Shown: piece after piece, positions 1 to 9,656 of the stretch | Layout of the letters: each line of letters opens with the position of its first letter | Numbering within the stretch: the stretch's first letter is position 1 | Assembly (NCBI RefSeq): GCF_030687535.1 | Contig: NZ_CP117437.1 | Coordinates: 6,000,514 to 6,064,513, forward strand | Source: Pseudomonas sp. FP2335 | GTDB lineage: Bacteria > Pseudomonadota > Gammaproteobacteria > Pseudomonadales > Pseudomonadaceae | Direction: 5' to 3' | Length of the DNA: 64,000 bases | Position numbers and translations under genes: made by a program | The notes under the pieces: generated by a model | The model's database searches: none | Seen by the model: the letters and a program-made list of their open reading frames with translations, nothing else | Told to the model about the DNA's origin: nothing

Positions 1-727
1 CCACCAGGCTGTCACCCAACAGCACCCGAGCCAGGAACAACCCGGAAGTCAGATCCCCCACCCCCACCGGCTGACGCGGAAACGCCAGCAATGGCCGACG
101 CAGGTGCCAGCTGCCATCAGTCGTCACCAACAACATCTCGAAACCGTCCGGCAACTTGCCCGGGTAATCCAAATGTTTCACCAGCACAGCCTTTGGCCCG
201 CGTGCCAGCAACGCCTTGGCCATTGCCAGGCAGTCGAACAGCGATTGCGGCTTGCGCCCGGCAAAACTGTCCAGCTCCAGTTGGTTGGGGCACAGGAAGT
301 CGGCCATGGCAGCCGCTTCGTCGAGCAGGAAATCGCTGACTTCCTGGGGCACGATGCAACCTTTCTCCGGGTGACCCATCACCGGGTCGCACAGGTAAAG
401 GGCCTTGGGGTTGATGGCCTTGATGCGCGCCACGCCGTTCAGAATCGCCCGGCCCTGATCCGCACTGCCCAGATAGCCAGACAGCACCGCATCGCAGTTG
501 CCCAGTTCGCCAATCGCGGCGATGCCTTCCACCAGCGCCGGAATTTGCTGCGGCGCCAACACTTCGCCGGCCCACTGGCCATACTGAGTGTGGTTGGAGA
601 ACTGCACCGTGTTCAACGGCCAGACGTTTACCCCGACCCGCTGCATGGGGAACACGGCGGCGCTGTTTCCGGCATGGCCAAAAACCACATGAGACTGGAT
701 CGCAAGCAGATGAGGTGTGCGTTTCAT
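1..727 (-). CDS. pdxY: Pyridoxal/pyridoxamine kinase PdxY (3' end cut by window edge)
   Basis: This frame reads from an ATG at 727 to the window edge, giving about 242 residues of a family usually near 290. It phosphorylates pyridoxal in the cytoplasm in the PLP salvage pathway. The N-terminus [20 protein letters not shown] and the stretches FPMQRVGV and [14 protein letters not shown] are typical of PdxY of the ribokinase superfamily. The segment [14 protein letters not shown] follows, and the ATP-site region [13 protein letters not shown] lies near the edge. The catalytic GxGD aspartate is therefore present and only the C-terminal helices are missing. It is transcribed away from the DUF3301 gene. 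PdxK is the only real alternative. Confidence 0.9.
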   Translation of the reverse strand, partial: MKRTPHLLAIQSHVVFGHAGNSAAVFPMQRVGVNVWPLNTVQFSNHTQYGQWAGEVLAPQQIPALVEGIAAIGELGNCDAVLSGYLGSADQGRAILNGVARIKAINPKALYLCDPVMGHPEKGCIVPQEVSDFLLDEAAAMADFLCPNQLELDSFAGRKPQSLFDCLAMAKALLARGPKAVLVKHLDYPGKLPDGFEMLLVTTDGSWHLRRPLLAFPRQPVGVGDLTSGLFLARVLLGDSLV

Positions 728-844
728 GCAGGGGATTTCCGTAAAACCGATGAAATTCTGGCCGCGCAGTATGCGACTAAACGCAGCCTGTACGACAGAC
801 CGGCGACACAGTTAAGCTGCTCTCACTTTGTTGGAGTTTTTCGC

Positions 845-1240
845 ATGCTGACCCTGGGAAATATCTTCGTGTTGATGCTGCTGGCGACCGCTGCCGCCTG
901 GGTGTGGCACAACCACGGCCTGCGCGAGCGCGCGTTGGAGCGGGTCAAGCAGCATTGCGCCAAGCTCGACATCGAACTGCTCGATGGCGCCGTGGCGCTC
1001 AAGCGTATCGGGTTTGTGAAGGATGCCAAGGGGAGGCGACGCTTGGCGCGCATCTACAATTTCGAATTCACCGTGACCGGCGAAACCCGCCATCCGGGGA
1101 CCATCACCCAATTCGGCGCCCACAGTGCGCAGATCGAACTAGCCCCCTACCCGTTCGAGATCAAGACGCCGCTGCCCAGCGCCGAAGTGATCGAGCTCAG
1201 CCAATGGCGCCAGGACCACGCGAGCAAGAACCGTCACTGA
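845..1240 (+). CDS. DUF3301-type single-pass membrane protein
   Basis: This 131-residue protein starts at an ATG preceded by TTGGAG. A longer frame continues upstream, but it runs antisense to pdxY and lacks a ribosome site. The N-terminus (about residues 4-22, LGNIFVLMLLATAAAWVW) is one hydrophobic helix. It is followed by a basic, soluble domain with the segment RRRLARIYNFEFTVTGE. From memory this matches DUF3301, a conserved proteobacterial family of unknown function. The gene overlaps the convergent CobW-type GTPase by seven bases. No enzymatic motif is visible. Confidence 0.8.
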   Translation: MLTLGNIFVLMLLATAAAWVWHNHGLRERALERVKQHCAKLDIELLDGAVALKRIGFVKDAKGRRRLARIYNFEFTVTGETRHPGTITQFGAHSAQIELAPYPFEIKTPLPSAEVIELSQWRQDHASKNRH

Positions 1241-2205
1241 CGGCAGGCGGCCAGCGCGGCCTGTAGCGTCGCCACGTCCTGTGGCGCGCTGAAGATCAAT
1301 TCGATACGTGAATCGCGGCGCCATTCGCTGGGCTGCCAGGCGACTGGGCTGTTATCCACAGCGTTGGCGCTGACCCAGCCTTCGGCGCTGTGGATAACCA
1401 GCTTGGCACGACGCCAGCTCAGGGATGACAGCCATTGATCAAGGCGCTCGGCACTGAATATCTGACCCGGATGCCAGCGCCAGCCGATACTCCAGCCGCC
1501 TTCTTGAGCCTGGCTGAGGCAGATGGGCAGCGTCGGGTCGCTCCAGATCGCCGGCATTTGCGCGAGCCCCTTGGGCACAGTGAAGTTATCCACAGCCGCG
1601 CCAGCCTTGATAGTCAGCCCCGGCAACTGCGCCAGCGGCAACTGCGCCTGGCGGGTCCAGTAGCGTGCACAGTCGGGCAATTGCCGTTCGATGGCCTCAC
1701 GCTGTGCAGCGTCCAGCCCTTCATCCTTGTTCAAGACCAACAGCCCGGCACCGGCCAGCGCTTGCTGCTGGGCTTGCGGCAAAGGTTTGCCCGCGGCCAG
1801 GGCTTGGGCATCCAGCACCAGTACGCAGGGTTGCACCGCCAGCACGTTTTGCCACGGCGCCTCCTGTAGCTGCTTGAGCAACTGCGCGGGATGGCCCAGG
1901 CCCGACGGCTCGATAAACAACCGGTCCGGCTTGGCCTTACGCAGCAAGCGGCCCAGGCCTACCTGGAACGGCGCACCATTCACACAACACAAGCAGCCGC
2001 CGGCCACTTCGCCCAGGGCAATGCCATCGTCATCCAGGGTCAACAGCGCAGCGTCCAGGCCGATCTGCCCGAACTCATTGATCAGCACGGCCCAGCGCTC
2101 GTCCGCCGGGCGCTGGGTGAGCAGGTGCTTGATCAGGCTGGTCTTGCCGGCTCCCAAAGGGCCGGCAATCACGTGGGTGGGAATGTTCTGCAACATGGAG
2201 GGCAT
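1234..2205 (-). CDS. CobW/COG0523-family GTPase, putative zinc chaperone
   Basis: This 323-residue G3E-family GTPase has a Walker A loop GPLGAGKT at about residues 15-22 and the metal-binding CXCC motif CLCC at 71-74. It also has LFIEPSGLGHP and the nucleotide-specifying VLNKDEG. The C-terminal half holds the short CobW_C domain (WRWHPGQIFSAERLDQWL). COG0523 proteins are thought to deliver zinc to client enzymes using GTP hydrolysis. It is last in a minus-strand run dksA2-zigA-DUF1826-cobW, which supports a role in zinc allocation. Two in-frame ATGs (2205, 2196) are possible starts. The client protein is unknown. Confidence 0.88.
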   Translation of the reverse strand: MPSMLQNIPTHVIAGPLGAGKTSLIKHLLTQRPADERWAVLINEFGQIGLDAALLTLDDDGIALGEVAGGCLCCVNGAPFQVGLGRLLRKAKPDRLFIEPSGLGHPAQLLKQLQEAPWQNVLAVQPCVLVLDAQALAAGKPLPQAQQQALAGAGLLVLNKDEGLDAAQREAIERQLPDCARYWTRQAQLPLAQLPGLTIKAGAAVDNFTVPKGLAQMPAIWSDPTLPICLSQAQEGGWSIGWRWHPGQIFSAERLDQWLSSLSWRRAKLVIHSAEGWVSANAVDNSPVAWQPSEWRRDSRIELIFSAPQDVATLQAALAACRQ

Positions 2206-2240
2206 CGTTCAGGCCGTGTAGAGGGTTTGATCCTACGCGG

Positions 2241-2884
2241 TTATGCGAGCCAATCCAGTGTCAGGATCAAGCGCCGCTCATCGGCTTTTAATGCCGGCGA
2301 ACGGTGGATCAAACCGTAGCCTTCGTTACCGTGCCATTTGGTGCCCTTGAGCAGGGCGACTTCGCCGCAGTGGATCTGCTCGATGCGCTCGCTGGGCTCG
2401 GCGTCCGCCTGGCTCAGTTTGCGGCGATCCATCACGCCTTCGCGCAACCACTGGCTGCCGATGCCAGCGTAGGTGGTGATCAGCCGCACCGGCACGTGAT
2501 CGACGTGAAAACGCGGGCACATGGCCTTGTCCAACAAGCGCAGGCGCACGCCAATGCGCTTGGCGCCCAGCAGGCAGGCAAACGCGCTGACCAGCCATGA
2601 CACGTCGGCGATAAAACCTTCGTAGCCTTCAAGATCGCGACAACTGGCCGCCAAACCGTGCAAGTTCGCCGTGGCATCTTCGCTGTTGAGCTCGATGACC
2701 ATGGAATCCGCCAAGGGCTCGTTGAGCGCCACCAGCAAGGCGCCGAATTCGGCGATGTGCAGCGGCAACTGCCGCTGCCACAGCGCCAGGTTGACGCCAT
2801 CTTCAAGGATTTCAGCGAGCACCAGCGGGGTTTCACCAGCGCTCTGGCGAATAACGGGGCGCAGGGCAATTACCGGGGCCAGCA

Positions 2885-2885
<1 letters not shown>
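2241..2885 (-). CDS. DUF1826 protein of the zinc-starvation operon
   Basis: This is a 214-residue protein of the DUF1826 family, with function unassigned. Its start overlaps the zigA stop by one base, so the two are almost certainly co-transcribed. A central CPRFHVDHVPVRLI and later TKWHGNEGYGLIHRSPAL give an H-x-D, distal H and R arrangement resembling a cupin-fold 2-oxoglutarate/Fe(II) oxygenase facial triad. That reading is my inference from the sequence, not established knowledge. There is no signal peptide, so the protein should be cytoplasmic. DUF1826 genes recur next to zigA/dksA2 in pseudomonads. Confidence 0.85.
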
Positions 2886-4090
<1,205 letters not shown>

Positions 4091-4117
4091 CAGGTATTCC
4101 TCATCAGGGTTGGCCGG

Positions 4118-4522
4118 TCAAATCGCCCGTTTATGGCGTTCGCGCAGCTCTTCACGTTCTTTGGCTTCGATACACAGGGTGGCGGTAGGACGTAGCAACA
4201 AGCGCTGTAGGCCGATAGGCTCGCCGGTTTCACGGCACCAGCCGTATTCACCGCGGGCCAGCCGTTCGAAGGCCTCGTCGATCTTGTCCAACAGCTTCTT
4301 TTCCCGCTCCAGCAGGCGCAGTTGCCATTGGCGCTGTTCTTCGGCGCTGCCGACGTCCGCCGGGTCGCTGTTGGGTTCCTGCTCGCGCAGCAGCTGGAAC
4401 TCGGCGTCGATGCGCGCTTGCAGCTCATTGCGCTGAGCCAGCAACAGCTCGCGGAAGAAGCCTTGCTGGGCTTCGTTCATGTAGTCGGCGGGCGGTTGGG
4501 CCAGCAGGTCTTGTTCAGTCAT
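4118..4522 (-). CDS. dksA2: DksA2, zinc-independent DksA paralogue
   Basis: This 134-residue protein has a DksA-type N-terminal coiled coil and a C-terminal degenerate zinc finger. DksA works with ppGpp on RNA polymerase to retune rRNA and amino-acid gene transcription. The canonical four cysteines are here C96, T99, C117 and A120 (CRET and CIEA), so a structural zinc cannot be held normally. This is the pattern described for P. aeruginosa DksA2, which substitutes for DksA when zinc is scarce. The start is the MTEQDLL ATG. A longer in-frame extension would run through the Zur-like box and is rejected. Confidence 0.93.
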   Translation of the reverse strand: MTEQDLLAQPPADYMNEAQQGFFRELLLAQRNELQARIDAEFQLLREQEPNSDPADVGSAEEQRQWQLRLLEREKKLLDKIDEAFERLARGEYGWCRETGEPIGLQRLLLRPTATLCIEAKEREELRERHKRAI

Positions 4523-4555
4523 GGGGAGCGGTTCACGGGTCAGGCTGTGGCTTAA

Positions 4556-4570
4556 TGTTATAGTATAACA
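4556..4570. promoter_or_regulatory. Zur box, dksA2 / 4648 gene intergenic region
   Basis: TGTTATAGTATAACA is a perfect 15-base inverted repeat. It matches the core of gammaproteobacterial Zur operators as I know them. It lies 34-48 bases upstream of the dksA2 start and about 78 bases before the divergent secreted-protein gene at 4648. It could repress both when zinc is plentiful. Zur itself is not encoded in this window. Confidence 0.85.
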
Positions 4571-4647
4571 ATACAAATAAGCCAATCCCCCTTGCTCGAC
4601 ATGACGAAGGGCGCAATGCTTGAGCCTCTGCGCCCCTGAGAAGCCTT

Positions 4648-5016
4648 ATGAAATATCTGGTATGCGCCCTGTTGTTGGCAGCGGCAGGACCTGCCTGCGC
4701 CCAAGCGCCGAGCCTGCTGGCGAAATGCTCGCGCAGCGCCAATCTGCTGGCCTGTGTAGACCCCCAGGGCAACGCCTATAGCGTGGCGACGGTCGGCAGC
4801 ACCACCTATCTGCGCGGCTTCGAGGTGATCGGCAAACGTCGGTGGGCACAGACCAACAGCCGTTATGGGCAACTGACGTTTTTTACCGGGCTGGCTTCGG
4901 ACGGTGAGGCGTGGGTCGGCTACACGCGGCGCGTGGGCTGGACCACCATAAACAGGTTCTCCAGTTCCGGTGGGAGCAGCGCCAAATTCACCTGTAGCCG
5001 GATAACGGGCTGTTAG
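4648..5016 (+). CDS. Small secreted cysteine-containing protein, unknown function
   Basis: This 122-residue protein opens with a clear Sec signal peptide (MKYLVCALLLAAAGPACAQA), predicted to be cleaved after about residue 19. The mature part is about 100 residues with four cysteines (CSRSANLLACV and CSRITGC), possibly forming two disulfides. It also has several Gly/Ser/Thr-rich beta-like stretches. No family is recognised. It is divergent from dksA2 across a Zur-like box and overlaps the convergent amidase tail by four bases. A role in the periplasmic zinc-starvation response is inferred from position only. Confidence 0.75.
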   Translation: MKYLVCALLLAAAGPACAQAPSLLAKCSRSANLLACVDPQGNAYSVATVGSTTYLRGFEVIGKRRWAQTNSRYGQLTFFTGLASDGEAWVGYTRRVGWTTINRFSSSGGSSAKFTCSRITGC

Positions 5017-6215
5017 ACCTGGCCACTCTTCTGTTCCTGGGCCCAGGCCATGTAGCTGTTCATCGGCGGGTTCTTCTCGAAATACTTTTTCAGGCCGTCG
5101 AACAAGCCGTCTGCAACCGCCTGTTGATGACGCGCCGTGACCAGCCGCTCGGCGTCCCTGGCATTGGAGATAAACCCGGTCTCCACCAGGATCGACGGTA
5201 CATCCGGTGATTTGAGCACCGCAAAACCGGCCTGCTCCACGCGCTTCTGATGCAGGGTGGTGATGCCTTCCAGGCTGCCCAGGATCGAGCTGCCCAGTTG
5301 CAGGCTGGAGGCGATGGTGGCGTTCATCGACATATCCAGAATCACCCCGGCCAGCATCGGGTCCTTGTCCTTGAGATTGAGCAGGGTGGTAGCCCCCAAC
5401 AGGTCGGCACCGTTTTCGCGCTGGGCCATGAAACGTGCGGTGGCAGACGTCGCGCCGCCTTCAGACAACGCATACACCGAGGCGCCCGAGGCCGTCAGCC
5501 GTGGCGCCGCATCCGCATGCACCGAAATGAACATGTCGGCCTTGTGCTGACGGGCGATGTCCACACGTTTGCGCAGCGGCACGAAGAAGTCGTCGTTGCG
5601 TACCAGCTTTACGTCGAAGCCTTTCTCGCGCTTCAAACGTTTGGCCAGCAGTTGGGCGATGGACAGCACCACGTCTTTTTCACGCTGGCCTTTGGAGCCG
5701 ATGGCGCCGGGGTCTTTGCCGCCGTGGCCGGGGTCGACCACCACGATGATGTCGCGCTTGGGGTGTGCCTTATCTACGGACCGTGCCGGTTCGGCGGCGA
5801 TTTGACGAGGTGCCTGGGTGGCGCTGGTCAGGTCCAGTACCAGGCGATGGCCCTGGCCGTCCTGCGGCGGCAATAGAAAGCTGTTGAGCCGCATCGGCGC
5901 CGCCAAGTCCAGCACGATACGGGTATCGGCCTTGCCGAAATGCCCCGAGCGGATCGAAGTGATGCCGCTGTTCTTCAAGGCCAACTGCGAGAAATCTCCG
6001 CTCAGCCCCGCGCCACTGAGGTCGATGATCAAGCGTTCCGGCGAGGTCAGGGAAAAGGTCTTGTACTGCACCGGACCGCTGAGGTCGAACACCAGCCGCA
6101 GCTTGTCTTCCGAGCGCCATAGGCGTGCATTGCTGATCTGCGTGGCGTGGGCCGTAAACGGCAAGGTGAACAGCGGGCTGACCAGCAGCAGGTTAAGGAG
6201 CTGACGTCTGTGCAT
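5013..6215 (-). CDS. amiC: N-acetylmuramoyl-L-alanine amidase, AmiA/AmiC type
   Basis: This 400-residue periplasmic amidase cleaves peptidoglycan stem peptides from MurNAc during cell separation. The N-terminus MHRRQLLNLLLVSPLF looks like a twin-arginine signal, as in E. coli AmiA and AmiC. An AMIN localisation domain covers about residues 26-130. The Amidase_3 catalytic domain runs from about 155 to 380. It holds zinc-ligand and catalytic elements VDPGHGGKDPGA, a Glu in GQREKD, SVHADAA and LVETGFIS. It faces folE2 across a Zur-like box. Pseudomonads carry such a Zur-linked amidase in addition to their housekeeping one. The exact symbol is uncertain. Confidence 0.9.
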   Translation of the reverse strand: MHRRQLLNLLLVSPLFTLPFTAHATQISNARLWRSEDKLRLVFDLSGPVQYKTFSLTSPERLIIDLSGAGLSGDFSQLALKNSGITSIRSGHFGKADTRIVLDLAAPMRLNSFLLPPQDGQGHRLVLDLTSATQAPRQIAAEPARSVDKAHPKRDIIVVVDPGHGGKDPGAIGSKGQREKDVVLSIAQLLAKRLKREKGFDVKLVRNDDFFVPLRKRVDIARQHKADMFISVHADAAPRLTASGASVYALSEGGATSATARFMAQRENGADLLGATTLLNLKDKDPMLAGVILDMSMNATIASSLQLGSSILGSLEGITTLHQKRVEQAGFAVLKSPDVPSILVETGFISNARDAERLVTARHQQAVADGLFDGLKKYFEKNPPMNSYMAWAQEQKSGQV

Positions 6216-6299
6216 GAAAAATACCGCAGATAAAAGGAGCGTCCCTACTCGACATGACTGAAAAAAGACCGGAGCAGAAAAATCATCGTCGACTCAATA

Positions 6300-6312
6300 G
6301 TTATAATATAAC
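6300..6312. promoter_or_regulatory. Zur box, amidase / folE2 divergent promoter
   Basis: GTTATAATATAAC is a perfect 13-base palindrome with the same GTTATA/TATAAC half sites as the box at 4556-4570. It lies about 33 bases before the folE2 start and 85 bases before the amidase start. This placement suits control of the long folE2-pyrC2 operon and possibly of the amidase. Confidence 0.85.
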
Positions 6313-6344
6313 ATGTCTTTTTACTTCCAACGATGGACCTGCCC

Positions 6345-7235
6345 ATGAATGCGCTGACTCTGCCGGATATTGCCGCGCAGGCTTCACGCCAAGCCTTGCC
6401 ACTCGACTGGGTCGGCATGTGCGGCATCGCCCTGCCGATCCTCGTCGACGGCCAACGCCTCACCGCCAGCGCGGATGCCGGCGTCAGCCTGGACGATGGC
6501 GAGGCCCGTGGCATTCATATGTCACGCCTGTACCTGGCGCTGGAGATGCTTGAGCAGCAGCCCCTCACGCCGGCACTTCTGCGTAATGTACTGCAGCGTT
6601 TCCTCGACACACATGAAGGTTTATCTAAGAACGCCTACCTGCGCATCCACAGCGATTTGCTGCTCAAACGCCCGGCATTGGTCAGCCCGCTGACGGGCTG
6701 GAAAGGCTACCCGGTGAGCATCGAAGCGCGCCTGGAAAACCAGATGTTCCACGTGGAACTAAAAATTGACGTTACCTACTCCTCAACCTGCCCCTGCTCC
6801 GCCGCCCTCGCCAGGCAGTTGATTCAGCAGCAATTTCTTGAGGATTTCGGCAACGCCCCGCTCAAGCACGAAGACCTACTGACCTGGCTCGGCAGCGCCA
6901 ACGGCATCGTCGCCACACCCCACAGCCAGCGCAGCAGCGCGCAACTGCACATCCATCTGCAAGGCGATCAACTGCCCTTCACCGACCTGATCGACAGCGC
7001 CGAAGCCGCCCTCGGCACCGCCGTGCAAACCGCCGTAAAACGTGCCGACGAACAAGCCTTCGCCCTGGCCAACGGGCAGAACCTGATGTTCTGCGAAGAC
7101 GCCGCACGCCGCCTGAACCTCGCCTTGAAACGCTCGGATGCCGTCAAAGCCTTCCACCTGAAAGTGATCCACGCCGAAAGCCTGCACGCGCACGATGCCG
7201 TGGCTGAAAGCCGCTGGACGAGACACCCTGCATGA
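6345..7235 (+). CDS. folE2: GTP cyclohydrolase FolE2 (type IB)
   Basis: This enzyme converts GTP to dihydroneopterin triphosphate at the start of folate biosynthesis. FolE2 can work with metals other than zinc, replacing the zinc enzyme FolE. The product is 296 residues from the MNALTLPDIA start. An ATG at 6333 would add four residues but has no ribosome site. The hallmark YSSTCPCSAALARQLI carries the active-site cysteine region, and the C-terminal FCEDAARRL stretch is typical. It is the first gene of an operon with ATGA-type overlaps down to pyrC2. A parS-like palindrome lies inside the coding region (6746-6759). Confidence 0.93.
   Translation: MNALTLPDIAAQASRQALPLDWVGMCGIALPILVDGQRLTASADAGVSLDDGEARGIHMSRLYLALEMLEQQPLTPALLRNVLQRFLDTHEGLSKNAYLRIHSDLLLKRPALVSPLTGWKGYPVSIEARLENQMFHVELKIDVTYSSTCPCSAALARQLIQQQFLEDFGNAPLKHEDLLTWLGSANGIVATPHSQRSSAQLHIHLQGDQLPFTDLIDSAEAALGTAVQTAVKRADEQAFALANGQNLMFCEDAARRLNLALKRSDAVKAFHLKVIHAESLHAHDAVAESRWTRHPA
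6746..6759. other. parS-like 14-base palindrome inside folE2
   Basis: GTTCCACGTGGAAC is a perfect palindrome identical to the core of the ParB-binding parS site of Pseudomonas as I recall it. It lies in the folE2 reading frame (MFHVEL), so it may be a coincidence of coding sequence. ParA and ParB are encoded in this window, about 45 kb away. Confidence 0.5.
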
Positions 7236-7900
7236 TTACCTGCACCGCATTACGTTGGGGCGCCCCGGGCCAGCCGCTGACTCCCGCCCTGGACCTCACC
7301 CTGGAAAAAGGCAGCCTCACCGGGATCATCGGCGCCAACGGCACCGGCAAAAGCAGCCTGCTCAAAGTCATCGCCGGCCTGCAAAAACCGCTGGCGGGCA
7401 AAGTCAGCGTGGAGGTTCCACGGCGCGGTGGCCTGTCGTTCCTGCCGCAGCAACAACACCTCGACCGCCAGTTCCCCATCAGCCTGCAAGAGCTGGTCGC
7501 CGCCGGCTTCTGGGGCTCGCAGCTCACCCCGCAACAACGCAGCCAACGCCTTGAGGCGGTCCTGGAAGACTGGTGCCTCAGCGGCCTGCAACAGCGCCCG
7601 TTGATGGCGTTGTCCGGCGGCGAATTGCAGCGCGCCCTGCTTGCCCGCATGAGCCTCGCCGAAGCGCCCATCCTGCTGCTCGACGAACCCCACGCCGCCC
7701 TCGACGAAGACGGCCAGGCACTATGCTGGAAACACATCCACGCCTGGCACGCTGCGGGCCGCACGCTGATCGTGGTCTGTCACGACCTGGCCTCCGTGCG
7801 CCAACACACCCAGCAAGTGGTGCAAATCAAAAGCAGCGGCTGCGTGTTCGGCGACAGCAAAACCCTGATCCGCCCCCAACCACATATGCAGGTGGCCTGA
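7232..7900 (+). CDS. Zinc/manganese-type ABC transporter ATPase
   Basis: This 222-residue ATP-binding subunit energises the importer formed with the two downstream genes. It has Walker A GANGTGKSS, signature LSGGELQRALLARM, Walker B ILLLDEPHAALD and the switch histidine in VVCHD. It resembles ZnuC/MntB-type ATPases. Its start overlaps the folE2 stop (ATGA) and its own stop overlaps the permease start, so translation is coupled. Being inside a Zur-linked operon points to zinc as substrate. A housekeeping znuABC is expected elsewhere in the genome, so no symbol is assigned. Confidence 0.9.
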   Translation: MITCTALRWGAPGQPLTPALDLTLEKGSLTGIIGANGTGKSSLLKVIAGLQKPLAGKVSVEVPRRGGLSFLPQQQHLDRQFPISLQELVAAGFWGSQLTPQQRSQRLEAVLEDWCLSGLQQRPLMALSGGELQRALLARMSLAEAPILLLDEPHAALDEDGQALCWKHIHAWHAAGRTLIVVCHDLASVRQHTQQVVQIKSSGCVFGDSKTLIRPQPHMQVA

Positions 7901-8766
7901 TGCACCTCGCCGCCCACCTGTGGATGCCCTTCGTCGACTTCGTATTCATGCGCCGCGCACTGCTCGGCGGGCTCGTGCTCGCCTGCAGCACCGCGCCGCT
8001 CGGTGTGTTCCTGATCCTGCGGCGCATGAGCCTGATCGGTGACGCCGTGGCCCACGGCATCCTGCCCGGCGCGGCCCTTGGTTTCTGGTTCGCCGGCCTC
8101 AGCCTACCCGCGTTGACGATCGGCGGCCTCGGCGCCGGGCTGAGCATGGCTGGCCTGTCCGCGTGGATCACCCGCCGCACCGGCCTGCGCGAAGACGCCA
8201 GCCTCGCCGCCATCTACCCCATCTCCCTGGCCGCCGGTGTGCTCATCCTCGGTCTGGCCGGCAAACGCCTGGACCTGCTGCACCTGCTGTTCGGCTCCGC
8301 CCTGGCGGTGGATCAGACCACCCTCACCGGCATGCTCTGGGTCACAGGCTTCAGCCTGATCGCCATGGCGGCGATCTACAAACCGCTACTGCTGGACACC
8401 CTCGACCCGCTGTTCCTGCAAACCGTCAGCCGCCTCGGCCCACTCGCCCACGGGCTGTTCCTGACGCTGGTGGTGCTGAACCTGGTCATCGGTTTCCAGG
8501 CCATCGGCGCCTTGATGGTGGTGGGCCTGATGATGTTGCCGGCCATTGCTTCACGTTTCTGGAGCCGGCGCCTGCCGGTGTTGATCGCGGTATCGGCGGT
8601 GCTGGGATGCCTGTCGGTGTGGCTTGGCTTGTTGCTGTCGTTCTACTACTCGTTGCCCAGCGGCCCGGCCATCGTGCTGGTGGCTGGCGCCGGGTATCTG
8701 CTGTCCGTGGTCTTCGGTCCGGTGCACGGCCTGCTGCGCCGCCCGCCCTTGCTGTCATCCCAATGA
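7900..8766 (+). CDS. Zinc/manganese-type ABC transporter permease
   Basis: This 288-residue polytopic membrane protein of the ABC-3 (ZnuB/TroC) family has about eight hydrophobic segments. An early coupling-loop-like region reads LRRMSLIGDAVAHGILPGAALGF, with the SLIGDAVAHGILPG signature characteristic of the family. Its ATG overlaps the ATPase stop (ATGA), which removes the longer upstream frame from consideration. It would form the channel for metal handed over by the periplasmic protein encoded next. Confidence 0.9.
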   Translation: MHLAAHLWMPFVDFVFMRRALLGGLVLACSTAPLGVFLILRRMSLIGDAVAHGILPGAALGFWFAGLSLPALTIGGLGAGLSMAGLSAWITRRTGLREDASLAAIYPISLAAGVLILGLAGKRLDLLHLLFGSALAVDQTTLTGMLWVTGFSLIAMAAIYKPLLLDTLDPLFLQTVSRLGPLAHGLFLTLVVLNLVIGFQAIGALMVVGLMMLPAIASRFWSRRLPVLIAVSAVLGCLSVWLGLLLSFYYSLPSGPAIVLVAGAGYLLSVVFGPVHGLLRRPPLLSSQ

Positions 8767-8777
8767 GGTGTTTCCCG

Positions 8778-9656
8778 ATGCGCGCTTTACTCGTACTGTT
8801 CAGCCTTCTGCTGCCGCTGTCGATGGCCCAGGCGGCCGACAAACTCCAGGTGGTCACCAGCTTCAGTATTCTCGATGACATCACCCACCAGATCGGTGGC
8901 GAGCACATCCAGATCAGTAACATGGTCGGCCCGGACGCCGATGCCCACACCTACGAGCCGTCACCGGACGACGCCAAGGCGCTGCTCAAGGCCAAGATCA
9001 TCATCAAGAACGGCCTGGGCTTCGAGCCGTGGCTGGACCGCCTGGTGACCAGCACCGAAACCAAAGCCACCGTAGTGACCGCCAGCAAAGGCGTGATTTC
9101 CCACACCATGGACGAGGACGGCGAAACCATCCCCGACCCGCACGCCTGGCACAACCTGGCCAACGCTGAAATCTATGTGAACAACATCACCAAGGCCCTG
9201 ATCGCCGCCGACCCGGCCAACAAAGCCGACTACCAGCGCAACAGCCAAACCTACCTGAAAGAAATCTACCGCCTGCTCGCCGAAGCCAAGGCCAAGTTCG
9301 GCGCGCTGCCAGCCGGCAACCGCCGCATCGTCACCTCCCATGACGCCTTCGGCTACCTGGGCCAGGCCTACGGGATTCAGTTCCTCGCGCCCCAAGGCCT
9401 GTCCACCGAACGTGAGCCATCCGCCGCCGAAGTTGCCGCGCTGATCACCCAGATCCGCAAAGACAAGGTCAAGGCCGTGTTCATGGAAAACATCAAGGAC
9501 TCGCGCCTGCTCAAGCAGATCGCTGACGAAAGCGGCGCGCAGATCGGCGGCACGCTGTACTCCGACGCCCTCGCCGCCGAAGGCCCGGCCAGCACCTTCA
9601 CCGGGCTGTTCGAATACAACCTCGACACCCTGTGCGCCGCCCTGAGCAAGCCATGA
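8778..9656 (+). CDS. Periplasmic zinc-binding protein (ZnuA/TroA family)
   Basis: This is a 292-residue cluster A-I solute-binding protein with signal peptide MRALLVLFSLLLPLSMAQAA. Metal ligands can be read as the His in DADAHTYEPSP, the His in DPHAWHNLAN, the His in SHDAFGYL and a C-terminal acidic residue near TLYSDAL. The His-rich loop of classical ZnuA is almost absent (only SHTMDEDGETIPDPH), which resembles high-affinity Mn/Zn proteins. The start at 8778 is preceded by GAGG. An ATG at 8763 is less well placed. The stop overlaps the hisI2 start. Confidence 0.9.
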   Translation: MRALLVLFSLLLPLSMAQAADKLQVVTSFSILDDITHQIGGEHIQISNMVGPDADAHTYEPSPDDAKALLKAKIIIKNGLGFEPWLDRLVTSTETKATVVTASKGVISHTMDEDGETIPDPHAWHNLANAEIYVNNITKALIAADPANKADYQRNSQTYLKEIYRLLAEAKAKFGALPAGNRRIVTSHDAFGYLGQAYGIQFLAPQGLSTEREPSAAEVAALITQIRKDKVKAVFMENIKDSRLLKQIADESGAQIGGTLYSDALAAEGPASTFTGLFEYNLDTLCAALSKP

